Shown here piece after piece: positions 32,489-42,022 of a stretch of 51,792 bases of DNA; position 1 is the first letter of the stretch, and each line of letters starts with the position of its first letter. The position numbers and the translations under genes are program-made. Under the pieces are notes generated by a model. The model was not told where the DNA came from, did not search any database, and saw only the letters and a program-made list of their open reading frames with translations. Source of the stretch: Isotricha intestinalis (Eukaryota > Ciliophora > Litostomatea > Vestibuliferida > Isotrichidae); assembly GCA_023807065.1 (NCBI GenBank), contig JAJJLU010003564.1, forward strand, positions 1 to 51,792. Direction: 5' to 3'.

Positions 32489-33307
32489 TTAAACTAAATC
32501 AGTAATACCATCATTATTCATACTTGGAGGTTGATAATCATTAGAATTAGGAGTTGGAGTATCATTTGAATTATCATGTGTTTGATTATTATTTCCAATT
32601 AAATGTACAATTTTTTGATTAGAATCTGCATTTGCATCCATTTCATTATTTTGTTTTCCCTGACAATTTTCTTTATAATATAAATAAATGAAAATTATTA
32701 ATTCTATAATTGAAATTAAAGAATTAATGATTGCTATTATTTGAAGATAATTAATAACAGAATTTTTTGCATTAAATTGAATATAATAAATATTAAAAAT
32801 CATAATTCCATATAATTCAAGATAATTAATTAATTTATAATCTCTAGATGAATAAATTTCTTTTATTTTAATAAAAGGATACAAATTTAAGAAAGTATAA
32901 GAAGAAGCAATTAAAATATGTGAAATTAAAGGAATTTGTATAAAATAAGTAGAAATATAAATAGAAAATACAACTCCAATTAAAAAAACGCAAATCCTTT
33001 CAATTGATTTTCTAATATCATTTTTATAGAGAAAATAAATATAACAACATAAGAATATTGAACTTAATATAACACTAAAAAAACCTAAATCAATCAAAGG
33101 TAAATAATATACAATTTGTTTTGGTTTTATTGTTTTTGAGATTATATTAAATTTCCAATTGATCGAAAATAAAATTATTCCAACTAACAATTTTAATATA
33201 ATATTAAAATAAGGATATTGTTTTATATCATTTTCTCCAATATAAGTTTGATAAGTTGGTATTATTGGAGTAAAAAAAATTAATCCAATTCCAATATTTT
33301 CGATCAT
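32489..33307 (-). CDS. SWEET/PQ-loop-like seven-helix membrane protein, 272 aa
   Basis: About seven hydrophobic helices are arranged as two triple-helix halves, as in SWEET sugar transporters. The first half opens with FFTPIIPTYQTYIGENDIKQ, comparable to the SPLPTF...KK segment of SWEETs. The second half opens with YTFLNLYPFIKIKEIYSSRD followed by a YGIMIFNIYY helix. The C-terminal ~60 residues are a soluble, Asn/Pro-rich tail. SWEETs are facilitators of sugar efflux or uptake at the plasma or endosomal membrane. The match rests on pattern and topology; a general PQ-loop protein is the alternative. Confidence 0.7.
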   Translation of the reverse strand: MIENIGIGLIFFTPIIPTYQTYIGENDIKQYPYFNIILKLLVGIILFSINWKFNIISKTIKPKQIVYYLPLIDLGFFSVILSSIFLCCYIYFLYKNDIRKSIERICVFLIGVVFSIYISTYFIQIPLISHILIASSYTFLNLYPFIKIKEIYSSRDYKLINYLELYGIMIFNIYYIQFNAKNSVINYLQIIAIINSLISIIELIIFIYLYYKENCQGKQNNEMDANADSNQKIVHLIGNNNQTHDNSNDTPTPNSNDYQPPSMNNDGITDLV

Positions 33308-33405
33308 TATATTTTAATTAATAATCTTTTCTATTTATTTATAATTAATTATATATTATTATTAAACAATAATTTATTTATGAATAATATTCATAAAAAT
33401 AAAAA

Positions 33406-33796
33406 ATGGGAAACAAACAAAAAAAAGTATATTTATATAAATATTTAGTTACCAAAAGAATTAAAAAAAAAAGTGTTAAATTTATTTAATTTAATTGATG
33501 AAGATAATTCAAAAACAATAGATAGAGAAGAGACATTAAAATTTTGGTCAAAAAATTTTCCAAAAATAAATTCAAATGAATTGTTTGATCAAGTAGATAA
33601 AAATAATGATGGTTCAATACAATTAAATGAATGGATTGAATTTTGGACACTTGTTTATAACTCTGGATATGCTGATGAAGAAATAGAAACTGAATTAGAT
33701 AATATGATTAAAGGAGGTTCTTGGGTTAAATTTGATACTAATGAAAGATATGCTGATAAAAAAGAAAAAGTTTTAAAAAAAGAAGGAAAATGCTAA
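33406..33796 (+). CDS. Two-EF-hand calcium-binding protein, two exons, 122 aa
   Basis: A seven-codon first exon (33406-33426, MGNKQKK) is joined across a 22-nt intron (33427-33448, GTATAT...TTTAG) to 33449-33796. Two canonical EF-hand loops are present: DEDNSKTIDREE (residues 24-35) and DKNNDGSIQLNE (57-68), with Asp/Asn/Ser ligands and a final Glu in both. A KFWSKNFPKI helix links them. The tail is basic. Gly2 makes N-myristoylation conceivable, but residue 6 is Lys, so the motif is weak. The unspliced frame lacks an ATG near its start, which supports the tiny first exon. Probably a calcium sensor. Confidence 0.85.
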
Positions 33797-34352
33797 TTTT
33801 AATTTTTATTTTTATATATTTATTTTTTGATTTATAATTTTAATAAATATTTAATTAATTATTTTTTTTAGGTTTTTTTCGAATAAATTTATGAAAAAAA
33901 AGGAAATGTAATAATTTATTATCAAATTATAAATTCCTTTAATTTTTATGTTCTCTTTATTTAGATTATAAAATTGTTCTTCAAAAATAGAAAGATAACA
34001 ACTATTCAATATGAAAAAATTTACATCTTTAATAATAATGAAATTTTTAAAAAGCCCAAATAAATTATAAATAAATAGATGATTTTCATATTAAAAATTT
34101 TGTTTCAAGAATCAAAAAGAAAACTAAAGATTATCTTATCATAAATAAATAGAAATATATTATTCAAATGAAAATATAAAAATAAAATTATTTCTGAAAA
34201 TAAATTATATAAAGAATTTTCTATAAAAAGAGAGGAAAGTAAGAATATTAATTATTATATTTAATAAAATTTCAAAATTTTATTTAATTATTTTTAAAAA
34301 AAAAAAAAAACAAATTATTTTTATAATTGATTATTTTTATTCTGGATTAAAA
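33797..34352. other. Intergenic spacer, nothing recognised
   Basis: About 555 AT-rich bases between two plus-strand genes. I see no open frame, pseudogene or repeat. A long poly-A run precedes the next gene near 34297-34310. Confidence 0.5.
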
Positions 34353-35681
34353 ATGTCATTTTCAAATTCAGATTCATTTAAAAATATTCAAATGTTTACT
34401 GAGAAAATGATATTATCTACTTCTCAAAATCAAAAAGAAATATTATTATGGGCTGAAAATTCAGGAACAATTGCATTCTCTTATAATGATGAAAATTTAA
34501 GAACTTTTATTCCAAATAATAAAATAAGAGTTATTGATTCAAATTTATTTAGTGAATTTTTTATTTATTTACATGAAAATAAATCAATATTTAACATTTG
34601 GAATACTTCTTCTACTCAATTTTATACTAAATTTTCTGTTACTGATGAAAAAATTTCTTGCTTTGAAATTTCTTATGATAAAATATTTTTATTTGTTGGA
34701 AGCTATAATGGTAATTTATTCATATATAATTTATCTTGTGGTTTATTAATTAAATCTATTAAATTGTCTAACAATGAAATCATAAAAATTAAATGTGTTA
34801 AAAATTTTGTTTTAATATTAAATAAAGAGAAATTATCTTTATGTTTATTTGGTAATGTTATTCAAGGGAAAAAAGAATTACCAAAAGAAATTTTTTTTTT
34901 TGAAAATACAAATGGAAATTATAATAATTTCATTGTATATAATAGAAATTATATTTTTCTATATGGAGATACTTTTAATATATTACAATTACAATTAGAA
35001 GATTTACAAGTTTGTAATAGTTTTTTAATTGAAAATTTAAATCATAAAATTGAAAATTTAATAATTAATGATAACACAATATATTTTTCAAATAATACTT
35101 TAGAAATTTTTTCTTTTCAATTAAATGATTATAAATTAAATGAAACTCATAATATTAAATTAACAAAAGATAATTCAATATTAATTCAAAATGTTAAAAA
35201 TTTAAATTCTAATATAAGTATATTTATATTAGGAACTAGAAACAATATTATTACAGGACATGAAGATGGAAAAATTTGTATATGGATAAATAAATCTAAA
35301 GTAAATCCTTTTTTTACTTTTGAAAAAATGTATCAAATACATAAAGGAAAAATTACAAATTTATTATTAATTAATAAACCTATTTCCCAATATGGATTAA
35401 ATTTTAATAAAAATCTTCAAGAATGTATTATTTCAAATAAACAAATTAAAGAATTAAAAGATGTTAAGATAAAACAAAATGATTTTTTTGAAAAAGAAAT
35501 TGAAAATTATATAACTAATTACAATATTGATTTAATTGAAGAAGGTATAGTGGATAATTTAAAAACTGGAAAAAATTTTTGTGTGAAAAATATAAATGAA
35601 GATGAAATAATAAATTCCGAGAAAAAAGGTAAAAAAAATAATAAAAAAACAATAGATAAATATATCAATAATTTTCAATAA
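34353..35681 (+). CDS. WD-repeat-like protein, possibly WDR18/Ipi3-related, 442 aa
   Basis: A beta-propeller-like protein with degenerate WD blades: ILLWAENSGTIAFSYND, then SIFNIWNTSS, FLFVGSYNGNLFIYNLSCG, and a well-preserved late blade IITGHEDGKICIWINKSK followed by YQIHKGKITNLL. The opening blade and order of elements recall WDR18/Ipi3, a Rix1-complex subunit in 60S ribosome assembly, but the similarity is weak. The C-terminal ~70 residues are charged and basic (a KKGKKNNKKT tail), as for a nucleolar protein. No signal or membrane helix is present. Confidence 0.7.
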   Translation: MSFSNSDSFKNIQMFTEKMILSTSQNQKEILLWAENSGTIAFSYNDENLRTFIPNNKIRVIDSNLFSEFFIYLHENKSIFNIWNTSSTQFYTKFSVTDEKISCFEISYDKIFLFVGSYNGNLFIYNLSCGLLIKSIKLSNNEIIKIKCVKNFVLILNKEKLSLCLFGNVIQGKKELPKEIFFFENTNGNYNNFIVYNRNYIFLYGDTFNILQLQLEDLQVCNSFLIENLNHKIENLIINDNTIYFSNNTLEIFSFQLNDYKLNETHNIKLTKDNSILIQNVKNLNSNISIFILGTRNNIITGHEDGKICIWINKSKVNPFFTFEKMYQIHKGKITNLLLINKPISQYGLNFNKNLQECIISNKQIKELKDVKIKQNDFFEKEIENYITNYNIDLIEEGIVDNLKTGKNFCVKNINEDEIINSEKKGKKNNKKTIDKYINNFQ

Positions 35682-35845
35682 ATCAACAACAACAAATTTG
35701 ATATTTAAATTTAAAAAAGCTTTTCAAATATTTAAAAAGCCATAAAAGAAAACAAAAAAAATATTATTTTCATGAAAAAACATAATTGATTTCCATGATT
35801 GGAAATAAAAAATAAAAAAAAATAAAAAAAATAAAACACTTATTA

Positions 35846-37027
35846 TTAATAACCAGAAGGGGGTCCTCCACTACATCTTTTGGAATTCTTAATATTTTGA
35901 TAATATAAAAGATCAATAAAAAAAGCAGAAGCCATAATCAAAACTTTATCTAAATTAGAAGCATTTGAAGGTAAATTAACAGTAATTTCTTCATAATCAG
36001 GTTTAACTTTATTTCCCCTGACTATAACTTTCTCAATAGAACCTATTGATTTTTCATTAAAATCATTATAATGAAAAATATCAAATTTTGCTTTATCACA
36101 CATTTCAAAACAATGACAATTTCTGCAACAATAACCACATTGACAATAAGAAGTTGAAATTTTATATTTAAGAATACCATTTTTATAAAAAATATACATA
36201 ATTGGATTATATTTAGTTCTTATTTCTCTTATAAAACCAATCATTTCTTTTTCTTTATTATTAATAAATATATTTAATGTAGGTCTTGAACAACAAGCAC
36301 AAAAACATGAACATGCACATCTAAAAGGTTTTTGTAAAATTATAAATTTTTTTCTTTTTCCTTTTCTTGAATCATAACTTCCAATATCTATTTTTATTGA
36401 TTGTGATTGATTTGAACAAATATTATGAGAACATGATGATGATAAATCAATTGAATTAAATAAATAATAAGCTTCCCCTTCTTTATCATATTCTAAACTT
36501 ATTCTATAATTATAATATAAAGGACATTTAACAAATAAATCACTTATTTTATAATATTGATCTATATATATTTTTTTACAAATCATAAATTTTGCTAAAT
36601 CATCCTCAAATGATGTATTTCCATTGTTTTCATTTATTGGTTTATTTGAATCTTCTTCTTGATCTTCGTTCAATATTTCTTTTTCTTTTTTTAATACTTC
36701 AAAATCACTTCCATCAAATAATGTTTTCGGTCTTAATACTCCTTCATTCTTTAATTGATTATTTAGTCTTTCTTTATCTTGTAAATTGTATTGTTTATCT
36801 TTTTCTGATAAATGTTGTTTTGTTTCTTCATATGATGTTTCTTTTTCTTTTACATTTTGATTTTCATTTTTTTCTGGTCTGTTGGTTATTATGTTTTCAT
36901 CATTTTTTAAATCATTTGATGGTTCATCATTTGAACTTTGAATTAAGCATGAATTTACGCTTGTTTGAGTATGAGATAAAAGATTGTATTCTTGATGTTT
37001 GTTGTCTATATTTTCAGATTCTGCCAT
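35846..37027 (-). CDS. Phospholipid scramblase-family protein, 393 aa
   Basis: Residues 1-160 are an acidic, Asn/Glu/Lys-rich N-terminus. Residues about 165-385 form a scramblase domain: a cysteine cluster PFRCACSCFCACCSRPTLNI, then MIGFIREIRTKYNPIMYIF, a second Cys cluster CQCGYCCRNCHCFEMCDKAK, then SIGSIEKVIVRG, and the C-terminal hydrophobic helix LDKVLIMASAFFIDLLYYQ. The family moves phospholipids across membranes or acts as lipid-linked signalling proteins. The Cys clusters are likely palmitoylation sites. Domain order and length agree with the family. Confidence 0.88.
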   Translation of the reverse strand: MAESENIDNKHQEYNLLSHTQTSVNSCLIQSSNDEPSNDLKNDENIITNRPEKNENQNVKEKETSYEETKQHLSEKDKQYNLQDKERLNNQLKNEGVLRPKTLFDGSDFEVLKKEKEILNEDQEEDSNKPINENNGNTSFEDDLAKFMICKKIYIDQYYKISDLFVKCPLYYNYRISLEYDKEGEAYYLFNSIDLSSSCSHNICSNQSQSIKIDIGSYDSRKGKRKKFIILQKPFRCACSCFCACCSRPTLNIFINNKEKEMIGFIREIRTKYNPIMYIFYKNGILKYKISTSYCQCGYCCRNCHCFEMCDKAKFDIFHYNDFNEKSIGSIEKVIVRGNKVKPDYEEITVNLPSNASNLDKVLIMASAFFIDLLYYQNIKNSKRCSGGPPSGY

Positions 37028-37669
37028 TTATTTTTCTTATGTTTCAGAGAATATTATTTTTTTTTTCTTATCTTATGAATTATCATTTCACTTTTTATTT
37101 TAATACATAAATAAATATAATATAAACTAAAATATAGTTTTTTATTTTTATGCTAATTAATAATATATAATTTTCTAATTGGTTATAAATAAATATAAAT
37201 TTTATATGTTTTAATAATTATTACTTCTACTTCTTTCGTTTTTTTCATAATATTTTTCTTTCTCTCGTTTTTCTAATATTTGTTCATATTGAAATATTCA
37301 ATTTTTTTTTTCTTTTATTTTAAAATTATATTTTTTTAAAATTTCTCTTTGTTAAAACTTAAAACATTGTTTCAAACTTTTTTTAATTATCATTTTTTTT
37401 TCTTTTTATTCCTTAATTTCTTCTTTAAATTTACTTTTTTTTCTGATGATAAATCTTTCATATTAGATAATTGTATATTTAACCTATTTTTGAATTTTTC
37501 AAATTGCATTTTCTGAATTTGATAATTTTAATTCTTTATTTTTAAATAAAGTCAACTTAACCTATTAATCCCAAAAAAATTAAAAAAAAATAAATAAAAA
37601 TCTAAGGAAAAAATCAAAAATTAAAAAAGAATAAAAAAAAATAAAAAAAAAAAATATCATTCAAAAAAA
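37028..37669. other. Intergenic region upstream of coronin
   Basis: It lies between divergent scramblase and coronin genes. The right end (37570-37669) is A-rich leader. The centre holds a broken minus-strand reading frame (37211-37509) described separately. Nothing else was recognised. Confidence 0.45.
37211..37509 (-). pseudogene. Possible relic of a coiled-coil coding sequence
   Basis: The minus strand reads MQFEKFKNRLNIQ from the ATG at 37509. After an A-run the frame shifts into one reading SLKQCFKF, stop, QREILKKYNFKIKEKKN, stop, IFQYEQILEKREREKYYEKN, ending at TAA (37211-37213). The broken pieces keep a Lys/Glu-rich helical character, unlike neighbouring spacers, but contain one frameshift and two stops (TAA, TGA). 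No partner gene is known in the window. It could be a decayed gene, or a spliced gene whose introns I have not resolved. Confidence 0.35.
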
Positions 37670-39103
37670 ATGAGTTACTCAAAATACCGCAATGTCTTCG
37701 GTTCACTACGTAAAGAAAGATTTACTGATGTGGATTTGAGTCAAATGTCTAGTGAGGGTTCTCTATTAGCAGTGAATTCATCTTTTTTGGCAGTATCTTG
37801 GAATTCCTCAGGGGGAAGCGTGGCAGTATTTGATGCGAGTACACCTCAGCGTTGTGCAGCTGAGACGCCTTTACTAAGAGGTCATAAGAGTCCAGTAGTT
37901 GATATAAAATTTTCTCCTTTCAGGCAAAACTTACTCGCATCTGCATCGAATGATGCCACTGTGAAATTATGGGAAATTCCAGAAGGAGGTTTAACTGAAG
38001 ATTTAAATGTCGAAGTTCAAAATTATTCTGGACACGGAAGGAAAGTTTCCTTTATTAATTTCAACCCTGTTACTAGTGATTTAATGGCTAGTGCTTCCTT
38101 TGATAATTCAGTTCAAGTTTGGGATATTACAAAAAGTAAAAATTTATGTAAAATTTATTTAAAGGAATATCCTACTTCAATGGAATGGAATTATAATGGT
38201 TCTCTAGTTTTTGTTACTTCAAAAGATAAATTTATTTATGTTATTGATCCTAGAAATAATAAAATAATACTTAAAACAAAAGGACATGATAGTCCTAAAA
38301 CAATGAAAATGACATGTATAGATGAAAATATTCTTATTTCAACTGGTTTTAATAAATCGAGTACAAGAGAAATGAAATTATGGGATATAAGAAAAGTAAA
38401 AGATGATTTAAGTATTGATTCACCAGTTCAAAGTTATACTATTGATCATCAAAGTGGAATTCCAACTCCATATTTTGATAAAGATCTTAAATTATTATAT
38501 GTTTTCGGAAGAGGAGAAGGAAATATGCATTATTATGATTTAACTTCAGGAATGATAAAACCTTGTAATGATTATTTGTCAAGTGATCCTACTGATGCTG
38601 TTGTTATGTTTGATAAAAAATGTATGGATTATAATAGATGTGAATTAGCAAGATTTGCTAAATGCTCTAAAAAAACTATTATGTATTTATCTTTCAATTA
38701 TCCTAAAAAAATTCCTGATTTTGATGAAAATTTATATCCTAAAACTTTTTCTGGAGAAAGTGCTTTAACTTTAGATGAGTGGATTAATGGCAATAATAAA
38801 GATCCTATTAAAAAAGATATTAGAGAAATAGAAAATAAATGGGTTAGTGAATCACAAGTTTTTGAAAAAAAAGTTGAACAAAGTCAAACTCAAATTAGTG
38901 GAAATGATCAAGAAAAAAGAGAACAACTTGAAAAAACAATTAAAGAACTTAATGCTCGAATTTTGGAACTTGAAAATGAAAATAAACAAATTAAAGAAGA
39001 AATTGAAAAAATTAAATCTATGCCTAAAAAAGAAACTACAGAAATTACAAGTGCAGTTCAAGATGAGGAAGATGAAATTGATTATCAACCTAATGAAGAT
39101 TAA
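37670..39103 (+). CDS. Coronin, 477 aa
   Basis: An actin-binding WD-repeat protein. The N-terminus KYRNVFGSLRKERFTDV is the coronin signature segment. A seven-blade propeller follows, with LLRGHKSPVVDIKFSPF, NDATVKLWEIPEGG and DNSVQVWDITKSKN, and a coronin-type C-terminal extension. The last ~45 residues are a coiled coil (LEKTIKELNARILELENENK) for oligomerisation. Coronins regulate Arp2/3 and cofilin in the cell cortex. Length and order are typical. The first ~150 codons are clearly less AT-rich than the rest of the gene and the window, using CGT, GGG, GCG and GTG codons that are rare elsewhere. Confidence 0.94.
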   Translation: MSYSKYRNVFGSLRKERFTDVDLSQMSSEGSLLAVNSSFLAVSWNSSGGSVAVFDASTPQRCAAETPLLRGHKSPVVDIKFSPFRQNLLASASNDATVKLWEIPEGGLTEDLNVEVQNYSGHGRKVSFINFNPVTSDLMASASFDNSVQVWDITKSKNLCKIYLKEYPTSMEWNYNGSLVFVTSKDKFIYVIDPRNNKIILKTKGHDSPKTMKMTCIDENILISTGFNKSSTREMKLWDIRKVKDDLSIDSPVQSYTIDHQSGIPTPYFDKDLKLLYVFGRGEGNMHYYDLTSGMIKPCNDYLSSDPTDAVVMFDKKCMDYNRCELARFAKCSKKTIMYLSFNYPKKIPDFDENLYPKTFSGESALTLDEWINGNNKDPIKKDIREIENKWVSESQVFEKKVEQSQTQISGNDQEKREQLEKTIKELNARILELENENKQIKEEIEKIKSMPKKETTEITSAVQDEEDEIDYQPNED

Positions 39104-39553
39104 ATTTTTTGAAGTTTGTTTTTATTTTATTTTTATTATTATATTTAACTTTATTCAAAAAAAAATTTACATAAAAAATGGGTTATAAAATTATAAAATA
39201 ATATCAAATAAAAATGAAAAGAAATTTTTAATTATACTTATAAATCTCTGGTTAAAATTTTTTTATGTATTTTTCAAATAGAAATTTTAATATTGATATT
39301 AATTAAAAAAAATTCTTATTGAGTTAATTAATGAGAAAAATTCTATATAAAAAAATAGTTTAGAACACTGATTCTAATTTAAATATTAGTTATAAATATA
39401 TAAAATAAAAGAAAACATGTTTTTTAACCATAAAAAATCTAAAGAAAAATATGAAAAAAATCTGATAAGAAATATAGAATTATAAATAATATTTAAAAAA
39501 AATAAATAATTATATTAAATAAATCAAAAATCAAAATAATATTTAAACATTAA
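39104..39553. other. Intergenic spacer, nothing recognised
   Basis: About 450 AT-rich bases between coronin and the reticulon-like gene. There is no long open frame, RNA or repeat structure that I can support. Confidence 0.5.
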
Positions 39554-40203
39554 ATGGAAACAACACAAATTCAAAATCCTTTGGAAGAAAACCAAGAAAT
39601 GTATATTCAAAACAGTCAATGTGAAAAATTTGTAAAATTATCAAAAGATATGTGGAAAAACCCAATAAAAGGTTTTGCAATAGTAATATTAGTTAATTTC
39701 TTTTATATATATTTTTGGAAAAATAAAATAAATGGAATTACAATATTATGTTATTTACTTATTTGTTATATTTTATTTCAATTATTTTTAAGAAATATTC
39801 AATCAAAACAGTAAATAATATATTTAAATCATTTAGATTTGAAATTCAAAAAGAAAATATTGATGAAATAGTAAAAATGATTTCAAAAGGAAATGAAGAT
39901 TTAAAAAAATATTTAAATGATATTATTTCTTTAAAAGATACTTCTTATACTATTCAAATGTTAATTTTATTATATTTTTTTTCTGGAATAGCTAATTTGT
40001 TAGGTGATAGATTTATTATTTTTCTTATATTAAATGTTCTTTTGTTTTATGTTCCTTTAGATAAGAATTTCCCTCATTTCTTATTTAATATTTTTATTGT
40101 GTGTAAACAATATTTTGAAGGAATTCTTGGAATCATAATTTGTTTAATTCCAAAATATGAAGACAAAAAAGAAGATGAAATTCCTGAGAAAAAAAATCAA
40201 TAA
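39554..40203 (+). CDS. Reticulon-like ER membrane protein, two exons, 207 aa
   Basis: Exons 39554-39810 and 39837-40203 flank a 26-nt intron (GTAAATAATATA...ATTTAG). Splicing joins a Gln codon across the boundary, giving one continuous frame. The pattern fits a reticulon-homology domain: WKNPIKGFAIVILVNFFYIY, a first long hydrophobic hairpin, a polar helical loop (FEIQKENIDEIVKMISKGNE), a LLYFFSGIANLLGDRFIIFL hairpin and a NVLLFYVPL stretch like the family's closing LF..P motif. Reticulons bend ER tubules. It lies in the cytosol-facing ER membrane. No other gene function was seen that fits as well. Confidence 0.78.
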
Positions 40204-40379
40204 AAAAATCAATTTAAAGAATTAAATATCGATTAAAATAATATTAATTTAAACACCTATTACGTCATATCAAAATATTTATTATAAATTAAAAAAAAAT
40301 AAATAAAAAAAACAGAAAAAAAATATAAAAAAGCGATATAATAAAAAAAAATAAAAAGAAAAAAAAACCAAAGAAAATT

Positions 40380-41053
40380 TTAATTATCAAACAAATCATC
40401 ATCATTTAAAATATCCATGATTTTTTCATAATAATCTTTTTTAGGATTATTTTTATGTTCAATACCAATTTTAATTAATTCTTCGAAAATTCTAACAACA
40501 TTAGTACCATCAGCAGCAGAGACTAAATAAAAAGGGCATTTTAATTTTTCAGCAAGAGCATATTTTCTTTGAGTACATCTTTTATCAATATCAATTTTAT
40601 TTCCAACTAAAATACAAGGAGTACTGGGACAATGAGTTCTAAATTCATTATACCATTTCATACAATTTTTATAAGTTATTTTTCTTGTTGTATCAAAAAC
40701 TAATAATGCTGCATTTGCTTCGAAATAATATGCTGGATGCATTTTATCAAATATATCTTGTCCTGCTGTATCCCATATATCTATCATTAATTCTTTCCCT
40801 TCTTTTAATTTATATTTATATTTATATATTATTAATGCATGAGTTGAATTCGTTATTTCCTCATAATTATCTAATAAGAAACGATCAAGAATTCTAAATT
40901 TTTTAAAATTTATATAAATTTTTATTTTTACTTTGATTTTCCTACTGCTGAATCTCCTATTAATATTATCTTCAAATCACTTTTTTGTTTAAAAAATTCA
41001 TCATCTTTCATTTCTGTTGATGATATTTTTTTTCCTTTGTGTTCTTCTTCCAT
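40380..41053 (-). CDS. RABL2-like small GTPase, two exons, 211 aa
   Basis: Exons 41053-40932 and 40893-40380 flank a 38-nt intron (40894-40931, GTAAAAAT...TTTAG). The P-loop is GDSAVGKS (residues 33-40), switch II is WDTAGQD (81-87), the guanine motif is NKID (139-142), and VSAADGTNVV (165-174) is the typical RABL2 G5 region. Switch I has the STHA pattern. There is no C-terminal Cys pair for prenylation, as in RABL2. RABL2 loads IFT-B at the ciliary base to start anterograde transport, so this gene supports a ciliated organism. Convergent with the reticulon gene. Confidence 0.92.
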
Positions 41054-41180
41054 TTTAGGCTTTTTGTTTTTTTTTTAAATTTCAAATTTTATTTTAATAC
41101 TATTTAAATAAAAAGTGGTTTTATTTAATTTAATTTTTTTATTTTTTTCTTTTCAATTATATTTCTTTTTATTGTTGTAA

Positions 41181-41954
41181 ATGGAGCCTATATTAAAAGA
41201 AAATGATATAGAAGAAAAAAATAGGAAAATTAGACAAATGATAAGTCAAAAAAAGGAATTTGCTCCTTTTGATAATTTGGCAATAAATAGGAAAAAAATA
41301 AGAATAATAGATTGCATATCAAATAATGAAAAACCTATTATTCAATCAAGAAATATATTATTTGAAGAACATTATCCACTTATTAATATCATATCAAATA
41401 GAAATTCATTAAATCATTCTAAAAATTTTATGCAAAATATATTTACTTATCAAAATTTATCCCAAACTGAAGTTAATGTTATTAAACATCAAACTTATAA
41501 ACAACCAATTAAACTTTTTTCTTTGAGAAAGAAACTTCCTTTAATATATAATAATTATTTTTATAAAATAAATAAAAATGATAACAATAATAATGATGGT
41601 AAAGAAGATAGTTTTAGAGAAAAAAAAAGATTATATATAAATGATAAAATGAGTAAAAGTGTATCTATTAAATCTGCGAGAAAAAGAAATAATTTAAGTC
41701 AAAATGAAATTCCTTTATCTAAACAATTTTCATTATTATATAAAAAATCTAAAGAAGATTATAAAATAAAACATTTAGAATCTCATTTTATAAATATTAA
41801 AAATCAAGAAAATTTAAAAAATAAAAATATTGATGATAATTATGCTTTGAATGGATATAAAATTAGACAACCTGATGCTTTTTTAGATACTTTAAGATTT
41901 GATGCGACAAAATTAAAATTTAATAATCATTTAAAATTACATTCATATTTTTAA
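41181..41954 (+). CDS. Hypothetical basic protein, 257 aa
   Basis: An intact frame of 257 codons starting ATG after a T-rich leader, 128 bp from the RABL2 start and divergent from it. The protein is rich in Lys, Asn and Ile; there is no signal peptide or membrane helix. A Ser/Lys/Arg patch (SKSVSIKSARKRNNLS) looks like a phosphorylatable basic region. The start IEEKNRKIRQMISQKKEFAP could be a short helix. No family recognised. Confidence 0.65.
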   Translation: MEPILKENDIEEKNRKIRQMISQKKEFAPFDNLAINRKKIRIIDCISNNEKPIIQSRNILFEEHYPLINIISNRNSLNHSKNFMQNIFTYQNLSQTEVNVIKHQTYKQPIKLFSLRKKLPLIYNNYFYKINKNDNNNNDGKEDSFREKKRLYINDKMSKSVSIKSARKRNNLSQNEIPLSKQFSLLYKKSKEDYKIKHLESHFINIKNQENLKNKNIDDNYALNGYKIRQPDAFLDTLRFDATKLKFNNHLKLHSYF

Positions 41955-42022
41955 TGTTTTTAAAACAAAAATATATTAGTATAGTTTATTTTTTTTAAGT
42001 TAAAAATTAAGAAAAAAAAAAT

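Noticed and set aside
39748..40203. A separate gene starting at 39748
   Set aside because: Its first residues read the 3' part of exon 1 out of frame and through the 26-nt intron; only the sequence from 39837 belongs to the reticulon-like protein.
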